A stretch of DNA of 42,301 nucleotides, from NCBI GenBank assembly GCA_002401685.1, contig NVTU01000004.1:1-42301 (forward strand), written 5' to 3'. The notes below the pieces were generated by a model. The model was not told the origin of the DNA. It saw nothing but the letters and a program-made list of their open reading frames with translations, and did no database searches. The stretch is from Kordiimonadales bacterium. GTDB lineage: Bacteria; Pseudomonadota; Alphaproteobacteria; Sphingomonadales; Kordiimonadaceae. Of the stretch, positions 18,013 to 26,955 are shown one piece after another. The first letter of the stretch is position 1; each line of letters opens with the position of its first letter. A program made the translations under genes and the position numbers.

Positions 18013-19038
18013 CTATTTTGAGAGTGCGAGGCGGACTTTGCCGTTGAGGTCTTGCCGTTCAGATGCTGACATTGGGATCAACCCGCGCTCTGAAAGATAG
18101 CCTTCTTCGCCGCTGGCTTTGTCGCTGATGAATTCGGTTACAAATTCCGACAGCCCTGGCATTTTGCCGACATGCTCTGCTTTTGCGTAGAAAAACAGGG
18201 GCCGAGATATCGGGTAAGACCCGTCTGAAATATTGCTAAACGTTGCTGCAACGCCGTTGATCGTTGCGGCTTTCACGGTGTCAGAATTTTGGTCGAGGAA
18301 GCTGAAACCAAATATGCCGAGTGCGTCTGGGTTGGCGCGTAGGCGCTGGACAATCAGGTTATCGTTTTCGCCCGCTTCGATGAAGGCGCTGTCTTCGCGG
18401 ATGCTGTGGCAGATTTGTTTATATTTCTTCTTGTTGGTTTTCTTAAGCGCTTTGATATCAGCAAAGCTTTTGCAGCCTGCTTCCATCGCCAGCTCAACAA
18501 AAGCATCGCGGGTACCGGATGTTGGTGGCGGGCCGAGTACCTCAATTTTGGCGTTTGGCAGGGCCCTATTCACATCCTTCCAGGTGCGGTTGGTGTTTTT
18601 CACCAGCGTTCCGTCTGGGCCCGGGATTTTATCAGCAAGGGCCAAGAATATATCGCGGGTTGAAAGTGCGAACTGCGCTGACTGGCGCGCATTGGCCATC
18701 ACGATACCGTCATAACCAACTTTCACTTCAATGATGGTGGCCACACCGTTTTTGGCGCAGAGCTTAACTTCTGAAGATTTAATCGCCCGCGACGCGTTTG
18801 AGACACTGGGTGTGTCGGTGCCAGTGCCTGCGCAGAAAAGCTTGAAACCGCCACCGGTGCCGGTGCTTTCCACAATCGGTGTGCGATATTTGGTGGTGCG
18901 GCCAAAGCGTTCGGCCACCACGGTCGAAAAAGGATATACAGTGGACGACCCTACAACACGGATTTGCTTATCGGCTGCGTAGGAAGCGGCGTTGGGTGCC
19001 GCAAGGGCAAGGCTTAGGGCTACTAATTTAAGGCTCAT
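18013..19038 (-). CDS. pstS: Phosphate-binding protein PstS
   Basis: A periplasmic binding protein of about 341 residues. The signal peptide (hydrophobic core LKLVALSLALAAP, cleavage likely after ASYA) is followed by IRVVGSSTVYPFS, the phosphate-binding loop of PstS, with further anion contacts in ESTGTGGGFKLFC and PPPTSGTRDAFVEL. It captures phosphate and delivers it to PstCA. I chose the ATG at 19038, which follows AAGAG; an in-frame ATG 15 bp upstream is also possible. It is the first gene of pstSCAB-phoU, with a Pho box 79-107 bp upstream. Confidence 0.95.
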   Translation of the reverse strand: MSLKLVALSLALAAPNAASYAADKQIRVVGSSTVYPFSTVVAERFGRTTKYRTPIVESTGTGGGFKLFCAGTGTDTPSVSNASRAIKSSEVKLCAKNGVATIIEVKVGYDGIVMANARQSAQFALSTRDIFLALADKIPGPDGTLVKNTNRTWKDVNRALPNAKIEVLGPPPTSGTRDAFVELAMEAGCKSFADIKALKKTNKKKYKQICHSIREDSAFIEAGENDNLIVQRLRANPDALGIFGFSFLDQNSDTVKAATINGVAATFSNISDGSYPISRPLFFYAKAEHVGKMPGLSEFVTEFISDKASGEEGYLSERGLIPMSASERQDLNGKVRLALSK

Positions 19039-19116
19039 CTCGAACTCTTTCATATTTTACAGTGTGCCATAGTGCGTTAATTAGCTGGCACCCTAACCCT
19101 CTTAGGAGGCAGAGTT

Positions 19117-19145
19117 CTTACAGGCTTATGACCGTTTTGTTACAG
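19117..19145 (-). promoter_or_regulatory. Pho box (PhoB binding site) of the pst operon
   Basis: On the minus strand three 7-bp units, CTGTAAC, CGGTCAT and CTGTAAG, are each separated by 4 bp, giving the 11-bp periodicity of PhoB half-sites (consensus CTGTCAT with 4-bp AT-rich spacers). The site ends about 79 bp before the preferred pstS start. It predicts induction of the operon by PhoB under phosphate limitation. Confidence 0.8.
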
Positions 19146-19236
19146 GTGAGGTTGTGGGGGCGAGACGGGACAATGGAAAAAACAGACTTTGTGTCGATCA
19201 CAGGTTGGCGGCCTCCATCTGATGGCCCCCAATGAG

Positions 19237-20262
19237 CTAGGCCTGCTCTAACAGTTTCTTTTTCTTTGGGGCTCGCTGGTGACCGATTAGGAAGCCGATA
19301 TAAAGCACCATTACCACTCCTAGGTTCTGTATATGAAACCTATAGATATCCGATAACGGTAGCTGGTTTTGTGTCAGTATGAAGATTGATGATTGGATCG
19401 TAGAAAAAGAGGCCAATAGTACTGCAGGAATAGCTGCCCAAGCCGATAGGGACCGCCCAAGGCTAGACACATAGCTGCCAACGGCCCAGGGCATAATAAG
19501 ATTAAGGAGGAGCAAGGGCGCAAGAAATACAATAAACTTCCAAGCCTCTTCGCCGGAAAGGTCATTAATGACCATGTTCCAAAAGGGTGATAAGATTAGA
19601 TAAATAGTGTTGGTTAAAAGCGATGCTGCTGCCAACCCGAAAAAAGGTACCCAAATGGACCCGAAAACCCGGCTAAAAAAGGCACCTGATCGCCACAAGG
19701 GCAGGGCCGCCCAGCGGCTCCAAGTCCTCGCAATTGACGAGCTATCAATCTCTAGCCAGATGCAGAGTTCCGTCGTTAGTTGAGCAAGTAACTTTGCTAT
19801 ATAATCCAGTGGGTTTAAGTTCTTTCTGGCTTGGCCATCGGGGACTTTACCGGAACGGGTAGCCAAAACGATAATCGCTGCAAGGATATAGCCCATAAAC
19901 TCAAGCGCGGTGTATTTTACATGGAAATTATAAGTATACTCTGACAAGCAAACGCCTGCGGGACATAGAAGGAGATAGAGCTTTACATTGGCATTAGTGA
20001 GGATAGTCCAAATTATATCTGAGGCAGCATAGACTGTTATGAGTAATGTTATATTTCCGCGCCAAGCACGGGCAATAATTAGTACGGCAAGAAAGCCTGC
20101 AAGAACCGGCCACTCCGCAAGGGTTATCGGAACATGCCCTTCTGGCTGGCCTAGGATTGCCAAGTAAAATTCGAAACTGAGGAACTCTGTAATGCGGAGC
20201 AATATCCCTGCTCCTGCCCAAAGGGCAAAGGCCACAAAAATATTGTTCTTCCGGTAATCCAT
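19237..20262 (-). CDS. Multi-spanning membrane protein of unknown family
   Basis: A 341-residue protein with about seven or eight hydrophobic segments in two groups, separated by a hydrophilic stretch (about residues 145-200, with ARKNLNPLDYIAKLLAQL). It ends with a basic tail (RAPKKKKL). I do not recognise the family. The ATG at 20262 is chosen because a seven-G run sits about 5 nt upstream; the frame stays open for 20 further codons without a better site. It lies on the same strand as the pst operon but ends 90 bp before the Pho box, so it is probably separate. No transport or enzymatic motif is evident. Confidence 0.6.
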   Translation of the reverse strand: MDYRKNNIFVAFALWAGAGILLRITEFLSFEFYLAILGQPEGHVPITLAEWPVLAGFLAVLIIARAWRGNITLLITVYAASDIIWTILTNANVKLYLLLCPAGVCLSEYTYNFHVKYTALEFMGYILAAIIVLATRSGKVPDGQARKNLNPLDYIAKLLAQLTTELCIWLEIDSSSIARTWSRWAALPLWRSGAFFSRVFGSIWVPFFGLAAASLLTNTIYLILSPFWNMVINDLSGEEAWKFIVFLAPLLLLNLIMPWAVGSYVSSLGRSLSAWAAIPAVLLASFSTIQSSIFILTQNQLPLSDIYRFHIQNLGVVMVLYIGFLIGHQRAPKKKKLLEQA

Positions 20263-20441
20263 ATATCCCCCCCAATTTATCCTGCAATCAACATAGCGAT
20301 AAAGTTGAGTAGCACAACACATGCGATCGTTTCGAAATCAAAGGGCCGGAAAACACACGCCTTCCTGCTTCGGCCAAGCGAGCAGTCACGGCAACTTGCT
20401 GGATGCCGGCTATAATAAAACACCAAGGTAGGCCCAAACAA

Positions 20442-20467
20442 AAAAGGAAGGGCGAACCCTTCCTTTT
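20442..20467 (-). terminator. Rho-independent terminator of the S41 protease gene
   Basis: On the minus strand the stem GAAGGG/CCCTTC (extended by A-T pairs) closes on a stable TTCG tetraloop and is followed by a T-rich tract. It lies 24 bp after the stop of the S41 protease gene. Confidence 0.9.
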
Positions 20468-20490
20468 CCTTCGTTATATGCAAGCCAACC

Positions 20491-23400
20491 TTAATCGCGT
20501 TTATAAACCGGGTACGCTGGCCGCTTGGATTTCTTCGGTGGGTTTTTCTTGAGTTCTTTCATCAAGTATTTAACCGCGCGTTCCAATTGCGGATCGCGGC
20601 CTGCACGCCACGCGGCAGGATCAAACTCGACTTCAATGTCGGGCGCGACACCAAAGTTTTCTACTTCCCATTCGCCGTCGAGGCCGTAAATCGCAGCGTT
20701 CGGCGCTCTAACACTGCCGCCGTCCATCAGTTGCGGAATAGCAAAGGCTGCCACCAGGCCGCCCCAGGTTCGTTTACCGATCAACGGACCAACCTCTGCG
20801 GTTTTGAAGAACCACGGCATCGCGTCACCGCCAGAACCAGCCATCTCGTTGATCAGCATGGCTTTAGGGCCGTAAATAGCACCGCCCGGTACTGGCACAT
20901 CCTGTGTGCCGTCCCGGTAATGCACATTCGCCAACTTGTCACGGGTGAACAGCTGGATGACATAATCAGCCAGCAGCCCGCCGCCATTGAAGCGCTCATC
21001 AAGAATGGCGCCTGACTTGTCGGTCTGCGCGAAGAAATACCGATTGAAGCTGGCAACACCGCCGCCGCCAGTATTAGGCATATAAATATAAGCCAGTTTC
21101 CCGCCGCTCAGCTCGTCCACCTTGCGCCGGTTGCCTTCTTTCCAATCGATATGGCGCAGCCCGCCTTCATTGCCGGTCGGCACCACAATGATTTCGCGTG
21201 CATCGCTGCCGTCAGCATGCGCACCAATTTTGATGCGTGTCTGTTTACCGGCCGTGCTTTCAAAGTAGGAAAAGACACTGCGGTCAGCGGTAACATCAAT
21301 ACCGTTCACCGATAGCAGATAATCATCCACCTTCACATTAAGCCCAGGCTGCGTTAGAGGGCCGGTTAAATTTGGGTTCCAACTTTCACCATTGAAGATT
21401 TTGGAAATCTTATAGCGACCTTCGTCAATCGTATAATCCGCGCCGAGCAATCCGCCAGCCACGCGTTTGGCACGCACTTGATCACCGCCGCCGATGAACA
21501 TATGGCCGATGGTCATTTCGTTGGCCATCTCGCGGAACAAATAGGTCAGATCTGAGCGGTGCTGTACCGACGCTACAAAAGGTTCATAGCGCGCTTCCAT
21601 CGCAGCAAAATCAATGCCGTGACCATTTTTATCGTAGAAGAAGTCACGTTCCCCACGCCATACAGCATGGTACATTTGAGCCCATTCTTTTTTCGGGTCG
21701 ACAAGCGCTTCCATGCGGCCCGTTGCCAACGCGCCTTTGCCCGGCTTAACCGGTTTGCCAATCGCCCCGGTAGCGCTGATCGCCCACGACGTTGGATTGC
21801 GGCTGTAAAGTGCTGATTTTCCGTCTGCAGATATCTGCAAGTTACGGACACCCTTGGCTACCTCGGTTACCTTTTTGGTTTTCATCGAGAAACCGTGCAA
21901 AACCCGACCTGAAGGCCCGCGGTCAGACGGGACAGATTCTGTGACCAAAACCGTGCCGTCACCAGTTACCGTTAGGCCAACATAATTGCGGTTCGGGAAT
22001 GGCAAAGTGATAATACGGCCCTGTATGCCGTCGAGATCAATTTTAGTGACCTTTTTTTCTTTTTTGCCATTGTCCTTATCGCTGTCTTTGTCACCCGATT
22101 TCTTATCGGATTTCTCGCCAGACTTCTCGTCAGCATTCTCAGCGTCGCCTTCGCCGTTATCGTCTTTGGTTTTATCTTCGCCCTCCGCATCGTCTGTTTT
22201 GGGCTTCTTAACGTCTTCCTCATCGCTTTCCGGTGCCAGCGGCGAGTTGGTATCTGCCGCAAGCGCCATTGCATAGACGTTGCGCGTAACATTATGGTTC
22301 ACCCCTGACATATCAGCGAAACTGATTGTCGGGCCCACGTTGGTGCTTGCGGTGAAATGCAGGAATTTGCCATCTTTGCTGAACGCCAGATAGCGTGTGT
22401 CGCTCATGCCGTCTGTTACTTGGGTGCTCTCGCCGCTCTCAAGCGAATACAGGTGCACGGCCCGCAGCAAATTAGGCAGCTGCGCTACATAACCCAACCA
22501 ATTGCTGTCAGGGGACCAGTGCGGAATTAGTACAGAATCGTTCAAGCCGATTAGATTTTCAGCAATTTTGACCGGGGCGCTATCGCCTTCGGCCTCAAGG
22601 TCAATATACCAAAGAACCAGCGAGTTATCGAAATACGCAATTTTGCTGCTGTCCGGCGACCAAGTTGGCGCGTAATAGAAATTGACTGGCAATTTCACTA
22701 TTCTTGCAGGCTTGTGGCCTTTCTGGTCCCTGATATGCAGGTTATATTCGCCGCCTTCATCTGAGAAATAAGCAATAAATTCGCCTGAAGGTGACCATAC
22801 AGGGCTGCGTTCCATTACCCCTGGGGAATTGGTAATATTGCGTGGCTCACCTTTTTTAGCGGCGACGGTAAATATTTCACCGCGCGCTTCAAAAACGGCG
22901 CGCTTGCCGGTTGGGGAAATGTCAGCGCCGCGAATGTTATTGCCAACATTTTGAAAGCGGGCGCGCACCGACGTTAGGTCAGCGGTTACGCTGATCTCAA
23001 TGGGCGTTGCTTTGCCGGTTTTGGTATCAAAGGTGTGGATGCTTCCAAACTGTTCATACACAATGGTGCCGTCAGGACCTGCTGTTGCCGATTTAATATC
23101 GAGGCCAGCCCCGTCCAGCAGCTGTTTGACGCGTTTCTTTTTTGGATCAAAGGAAAACAGCCGCACCGTGCCTTCTTCGCTGCCCCTGTCTGACAGGAAA
23201 TACACTTTGTCGCCAATCCACATCGGTGATTTATCGCTTGAATCTTTATGCGGGATTTCCTGCACACTGGCGTCATCTAATTTGGCTATCCAAATTTTGT
23301 CCTGCTGGCCACCGTGATAGCGTTTCCAATCAGGCTGCCACTGATTAAGCGGCTCGTATGCCAAGTGCGTGCCCGCAGCATTAAAACTGCCGCGCTCTGC

Positions 23401-23883
23401 CGACGGCAAATCAATCTGCGCTGGGTAGCCTGGCTTGTCCGCATCCACGGTGAATAGTCGCAAAAAATTTGCGTATGAGTTTCTGCGAGAATTGAACACC
23501 ACCGATGAACCGTCTACTGTCCAGCCGGTGACTTGATCAGCACCGGGGTGGAAGGTCAGCCGCTTCGGCGTGCCGCCAGCAGCAGGGATAACAAAAACAT
23601 CCGTGTTGCCATCATAATCCCCGGTAAAGGCAATCATGGACCCGTCTGGTGAGAAATGAGGGCTGTCTTCAACACCAATCCCGGATGTCAATTTCTGGGC
23701 GGACCCACCCGATTTTTCAACACGCCATAGGTCGCCGGCATAGGAAAAGACAATGTGGCTGTCGCTCACAGTTGGATTGCGAAACAGCGTATGACTGTCG
23801 GCCGCGCTGGCACTGGTGGTGGCAACTGCAATCGTCAGCAAGCTGGCCCCCAACGTCAACGCCTTTAATCTGCTCATTCTCAT
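20491..23883 (-). CDS. Tricorn-like S41 family peptidase, secreted
   Basis: A 1,130-residue protein with a clear signal peptide (cleavage near ASA^AD). Residues about 35-530 form WD40-like/TolB-like beta-propeller repeats (HFSPDGSMIAFTGDYDG, PVWSPSGEFIAYFSDEGGEY). A charged Asp/Glu/Lys-rich linker occupies about 553-615. A second propeller part, a helical region with WRGERDFFYDKNGHG, a PDZ domain (about 820-905) and the S41 catalytic domain follow, with the nucleophile in EMAGSGGD (Ser about 1017). This is the order in tricorn protease and its bacterial homologues, which cut peptides into short fragments. The signal peptide points to the periplasm or outside. A good ribosome site (GAGGGG) precedes the ATG, and the gene ends at a strong terminator. 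Confidence 0.93.
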   Translation of the reverse strand: MRMSRLKALTLGASLLTIAVATTSASAADSHTLFRNPTVSDSHIVFSYAGDLWRVEKSGGSAQKLTSGIGVEDSPHFSPDGSMIAFTGDYDGNTDVFVIPAAGGTPKRLTFHPGADQVTGWTVDGSSVVFNSRRNSYANFLRLFTVDADKPGYPAQIDLPSAERGSFNAAGTHLAYEPLNQWQPDWKRYHGGQQDKIWIAKLDDASVQEIPHKDSSDKSPMWIGDKVYFLSDRGSEEGTVRLFSFDPKKKRVKQLLDGAGLDIKSATAGPDGTIVYEQFGSIHTFDTKTGKATPIEISVTADLTSVRARFQNVGNNIRGADISPTGKRAVFEARGEIFTVAAKKGEPRNITNSPGVMERSPVWSPSGEFIAYFSDEGGEYNLHIRDQKGHKPARIVKLPVNFYYAPTWSPDSSKIAYFDNSLVLWYIDLEAEGDSAPVKIAENLIGLNDSVLIPHWSPDSNWLGYVAQLPNLLRAVHLYSLESGESTQVTDGMSDTRYLAFSKDGKFLHFTASTNVGPTISFADMSGVNHNVTRNVYAMALAADTNSPLAPESDEEDVKKPKTDDAEGEDKTKDDNGEGDAENADEKSGEKSDKKSGDKDSDKDNGKKEKKVTKIDLDGIQGRIITLPFPNRNYVGLTVTGDGTVLVTESVPSDRGPSGRVLHGFSMKTKKVTEVAKGVRNLQISADGKSALYSRNPTSWAISATGAIGKPVKPGKGALATGRMEALVDPKKEWAQMYHAVWRGERDFFYDKNGHGIDFAAMEARYEPFVASVQHRSDLTYLFREMANEMTIGHMFIGGGDQVRAKRVAGGLLGADYTIDEGRYKISKIFNGESWNPNLTGPLTQPGLNVKVDDYLLSVNGIDVTADRSVFSYFESTAGKQTRIKIGAHADGSDAREIIVVPTGNEGGLRHIDWKEGNRRKVDELSGGKLAYIYMPNTGGGGVASFNRYFFAQTDKSGAILDERFNGGGLLADYVIQLFTRDKLANVHYRDGTQDVPVPGGAIYGPKAMLINEMAGSGGDAMPWFFKTAEVGPLIGKRTWGGLVAAFAIPQLMDGGSVRAPNAAIYGLDGEWEVENFGVAPDIEVEFDPAAWRAGRDPQLERAVKYLMKELKKNPPKKSKRPAYPVYKRD

Positions 23884-24416
23884 AGGTATCCCCTCTATAT
23901 TTTTATCAGACCAATCTGTGTTGGCCGTCGGTCACTATTACATTTCACTAAAAACTTGCGTGGCGCTTCCGACTGGATTGCGGTTCCCGCAAAATAACTG
24001 TGCAAGCGGTCAGCTCCCGGAAAAGAAGCTTTCAGATTAAGGGGTTAAAGTCAATGCGCAAGCATACACCAGATGCAACTTGCGGGCGCCGTAGGGCGGG
24101 GGTTAATTGCTAGCTTGGTATCAAGAACGCCGATTTAAAATGGCTGTCACTGTTTTAAATTATGCTCGGCAGCCCTGCGTTTTTTCGGAGCCAACAGGAA
24201 GCTGAATTGAGGGAAAGCGAACACTGTTTGTGCTTTCTTGACATAGTTAACCACCTAGAAAGGACCGCTAGGATAAACTCTGCTAGGGCTATTGGGGCGG
24301 GAATAATCCGGAGCCCGCAGCGGCCTCAAACGGCCCTGATGGGTGGCGCGCTCCTGTCTCGTCAAACGACTGGAGATTTTTGCCGCTTGCTTGGTGTAGA
24401 AGTTCTATTTACCATA

Positions 24417-24454
24417 AATCATCAACCCACAGTCCAACGACTGGGTCGATGATT
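24417..24454. repeat. Inverted repeat upstream of the YfiR-kinase gene
   Basis: Arms AATCATCAACCCA (24417-24429) and TGGGTCGATGATT (24442-24454) pair over 13 bp with one mismatch (G-U in RNA) around a 12-nt spacer. There is no T-run after it, so an operator or an RNA stem-loop is more likely than a terminator. Confidence 0.5.
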
Positions 24455-24481
24455 AGCGTCGCGTTGCAGAACCACGGCCTA

Positions 24482-24514
24482 GGCTTGGAGATAATATTGG
24501 GCTTGGGGATAATA
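24482..24514. repeat. Tandem 15-bp direct repeat just before the YfiR-kinase start
   Basis: GGCTTGGAGATAATA (24482-24496) recurs as GGCTTGGGGATAATA (24500-24514) with one change, period 18 bp. It ends 16 bp before the TTG start of the kinase gene. It could be a regulator site or a small duplication. Confidence 0.6.
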
Positions 24515-24530
24515 CAAGGCCATCATTGAA

Positions 24531-26492
24531 TTGAGGAAAAATATACTGCGACTATTGAGACATATTTTTCTGGTTTTTGTTGTTGCTGGCCTGCTTGCGG
24601 GCGCCAGTATTATGACTGCCCGCGCGCAGGAGTTTACCGAGGGTCAAGTCAAAGCGGCAATGCTTTTGCGCTTTTTTGGTTATTTTGAATGGCCTGAGGA
24701 TGCGGCACGCGATAGCTTTGAATTAGGTATATACCGCGGTGGTGATGAGGTAAGCCAGATTTTACTGTCTTTGCAAGCGATTCACCGAGAAAAAGGCCGC
24801 CCGGTCAGAATTACACTTGTTGAGACGATAGCTGAGTTGAACGCGTTTCAGCTTGCCTATATCCCCGCCGATTTTAGCCGCGACCTTGGCTTAATCGCAC
24901 GCCAAACCCGGCGCAGCGGCACCCTTCTGGTTAGCAATGGTGCTGCAGATGTACGCAACCAAATGATCGATTTCAAAATTGGCACACCGACCGTCGTCTT
25001 TGAGATTAACCGGACCAATATCATCTATGAATATCTGACCATGGATAATGCGGTCTTGAAACTGGGCGGCACCGAGCTTGATGTGGCCGAACTTTATAAA
25101 GAAATGGAAGGCGAACTGGAAGGTCTCAAGGTTGGCCTTGAGAGCGCGCGGCGTCAATTCCTGGCCCAGAACGATGAGATTGCCTTCCTACGTCAGCAGG
25201 CGGCACGCGCCGAGCTGAACATTAAAAATCTGAGCGCCGAGACACAGGGCCTGCAGCAACAGGTCAACGAGAAGACCAGCGAACTGCATCAGGCGCAGGC
25301 CGACGTTGATGTGCTGAGTTTGTCGCTTCGGGCGGGGCAAAGTGAGCTGACCAGCCTAGAGCTTGCGCTCAGGCAATCGAGCGGTGCCCTCTCCGCAGAG
25401 ACCAGCAAGCTGGTGTTGTTGCAAGACCAGCTTGCGGATAGCACCGGTGAGGCTGAGCGCCAGGAAGAAGTGCTGCGCAACAACCAGCAACGCATCACGA
25501 GACAGAATGAAACCCTGCGCAGCCAGGAAGCCAGTCTGCAACAGCAGGGCACGGTTATTTCCTCGCAGCAGAACTGGCTGATAGCCGCCGCCGTCGCCCT
25601 TCTTGCGATTTTGCTGCTGATGGGTCGCATCGTCCAGATCAGCCGTAAAATGCATAGCCTGAATGCTGACTTGTCGCTGGCCAAGGAGGAGCTGGAGGCG
25701 CGCGTCAAGGCCCGTACAGTCGATCTTGAATCCGCGACTGAGCTGGCAAACCGCGCAAGTCAGGCCAAGTCCGAATTTCTCTCGAATATGTCGCATGAAC
25801 TGCGCACACCGCTGAACGCCATCATCGGGTTTTCGTCGATACTGAAGGACAAGATATATGGCGACATCGGCGACGAGCGCTACGCAGATTATGCTAGCTT
25901 GATCAAGACCAGCGGCGATCATTTGCTGGCGATTATCAATGAAATCCTCGATCTGACCCGGATTGAAACCGGTAAGATGACGCTGAAAGAAACTGCCTTC
26001 AGCCCGTCCAATGCCATCTATGAATGTCTCGAGATGTTCAGTTTAACCTCAGTTGATAAGCAGCAGGAACTTGTTTTTGAAAACCCCGACCTACAACTGT
26101 TTTTACTCGCGGACCGGCAGTTTTTCTGCCAGATGCTGCTCAACCTGCTGGGCAATGCCAGTAAGTTTTCGGGTAAAGGCAGCTTGATTACGGTTTGGGC
26201 GGCGTTGGATAATAGTGGACAGTTTACCCTCGCGGTGAAGGATGAAGGCATTGGTATAGCAGACGACAATATTGCAAGTATCAGCCAGCCGTTTGTTCAG
26301 GTCGAATCGAGCATGATCCGGAGCTATCAAGGGGTCGGGCTTGGCCTTACGTTGGTGACTGGCATGATCAAACTGCATGGCGGAACACTGGATATCTCAA
26401 GCGAAGAAGGCGTTGGTACCGAAGCGACGTTGACCTACCCATCTGAGCGCATCGTGCCCGATCCCACATTCTCAACCGCCACCATCAACTAA
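24531..26492 (+). CDS. Hybrid YfiR-domain sensor histidine kinase
   Basis: A 653-residue sensor. A signal peptide (cleaved near ARA^QE) leads to a YfiR/DUF4154 domain (about 33-185: [19 protein letters not shown], ending [12 protein letters not shown]). A long coiled coil follows (about 195-345), then one membrane segment (about 347-370). The cytoplasmic kinase has His422 in the H-box [12 protein letters not shown], the N-box [12 protein letters not shown], the G1 box [12 protein letters not shown] and the G2 box GVGLGLTLV. YfiR is normally a separate periplasmic protein controlling a diguanylate cyclase; here it is the sensing domain of a kinase. The start is TTG, the only one compatible with the signal peptide apart from rare ATT/ATC codons. 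No response regulator is adjacent. DUF1294 and receptor genes follow on the same strand. Confidence 0.88.
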   Translation: MRKNILRLLRHIFLVFVVAGLLAGASIMTARAQEFTEGQVKAAMLLRFFGYFEWPEDAARDSFELGIYRGGDEVSQILLSLQAIHREKGRPVRITLVETIAELNAFQLAYIPADFSRDLGLIARQTRRSGTLLVSNGAADVRNQMIDFKIGTPTVVFEINRTNIIYEYLTMDNAVLKLGGTELDVAELYKEMEGELEGLKVGLESARRQFLAQNDEIAFLRQQAARAELNIKNLSAETQGLQQQVNEKTSELHQAQADVDVLSLSLRAGQSELTSLELALRQSSGALSAETSKLVLLQDQLADSTGEAERQEEVLRNNQQRITRQNETLRSQEASLQQQGTVISSQQNWLIAAAVALLAILLLMGRIVQISRKMHSLNADLSLAKEELEARVKARTVDLESATELANRASQAKSEFLSNMSHELRTPLNAIIGFSSILKDKIYGDIGDERYADYASLIKTSGDHLLAIINEILDLTRIETGKMTLKETAFSPSNAIYECLEMFSLTSVDKQQELVFENPDLQLFLLADRQFFCQMLLNLLGNASKFSGKGSLITVWAALDNSGQFTLAVKDEGIGIADDNIASISQPFVQVESSMIRSYQGVGLGLTLVTGMIKLHGGTLDISSEEGVGTEATLTYPSERIVPDPTFSTATIN

Positions 26493-26494
26493 TA

Positions 26495-26785
26495 GTGTCC
26501 CACCCGTGTCCCGCGTCGCTGCTTCTATTGCTCGCTGGCCTGTATGGGAGTCTGAGCGCCCTGACATTTTTTGTTTACGGGGTCGATAAATATGCAGCCA
26601 TCAAAGACTGGCGCAGGATCAGCGAAAGAACCCTACACCTGCTGGCGCTGCTAGGCGGATGGCCAGGCGCCCTGCTCGCAATGAGGTTGTTACGCCACAA
26701 AACCTATAAACGGTCCTTCAGGACGCGTTATTGGCTAGCGGCTATACTCAACTGCGGTGCCCTCCTATGGCTGCTGGCTACATGA
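26495..26785 (+). CDS. DUF1294 small membrane protein
   Basis: A 96-residue protein of the DUF1294 family. An N-terminal hydrophobic segment ([19 protein letters not shown]) leads to the signature [33 protein letters not shown], then the conserved [13 protein letters not shown] and a last hydrophobic segment. The function is unknown; family members have two or three membrane spans. The GTG start is 2 bp after the kinase stop, so the two genes are almost certainly co-transcribed and translationally coupled. Confidence 0.9.
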   Translation: MSHPCPASLLLLLAGLYGSLSALTFFVYGVDKYAAIKDWRRISERTLHLLALLGGWPGALLAMRLLRHKTYKRSFRTRYWLAAILNCGALLWLLAT

Positions 26786-26955
26786 CGGCTCTCGCGCTTA
26801 TTCGCGGACCGACAGGGGGTGTAGGCCACCTTCCCTGCCCGGAAATCATGCGGCTGGTTTGATTGGCTGCCCGTAGGGAATGTTCCGTCCGACTCCCCGG
26901 TTTGTTTTGATAGTTTTTAACCGGCTGTTATCTTTTCTGAGGCATAAAAGGACGG

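Larger units (their letters stand above)
23884..24530. other. Long intergenic region between divergent S41 peptidase and YfiR-kinase genes
   Basis: 647 bp that must contain the divergent promoters. A 96-codon frame (24162-24452, plus) has no recognisable similarity and no good ribosome site, so I do not call it a gene. Two ordered elements are visible: an imperfect inverted repeat at 24417-24454 and a 15-bp direct repeat at 24482-24514, both close to the kinase start and listed separately. The rest shows nothing I can name. Confidence 0.55.

Noticed and set aside
24162..24452. 96-codon plus-strand frame in the long intergenic region
   Set aside because: No ribosome site, no recognisable family and low-complexity composition; I could not tell it from chance.
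25356..25922. 188-codon minus-strand open frame inside the kinase gene
   Set aside because: Lies opposite the coiled-coil and H-box coding region, which is clearly the real frame.
26786..26955. Possible cobalamin-type riboswitch before the TonB receptor
   Set aside because: The conserved B12-box sequence is absent; only a weak GC-rich inverted repeat is present.
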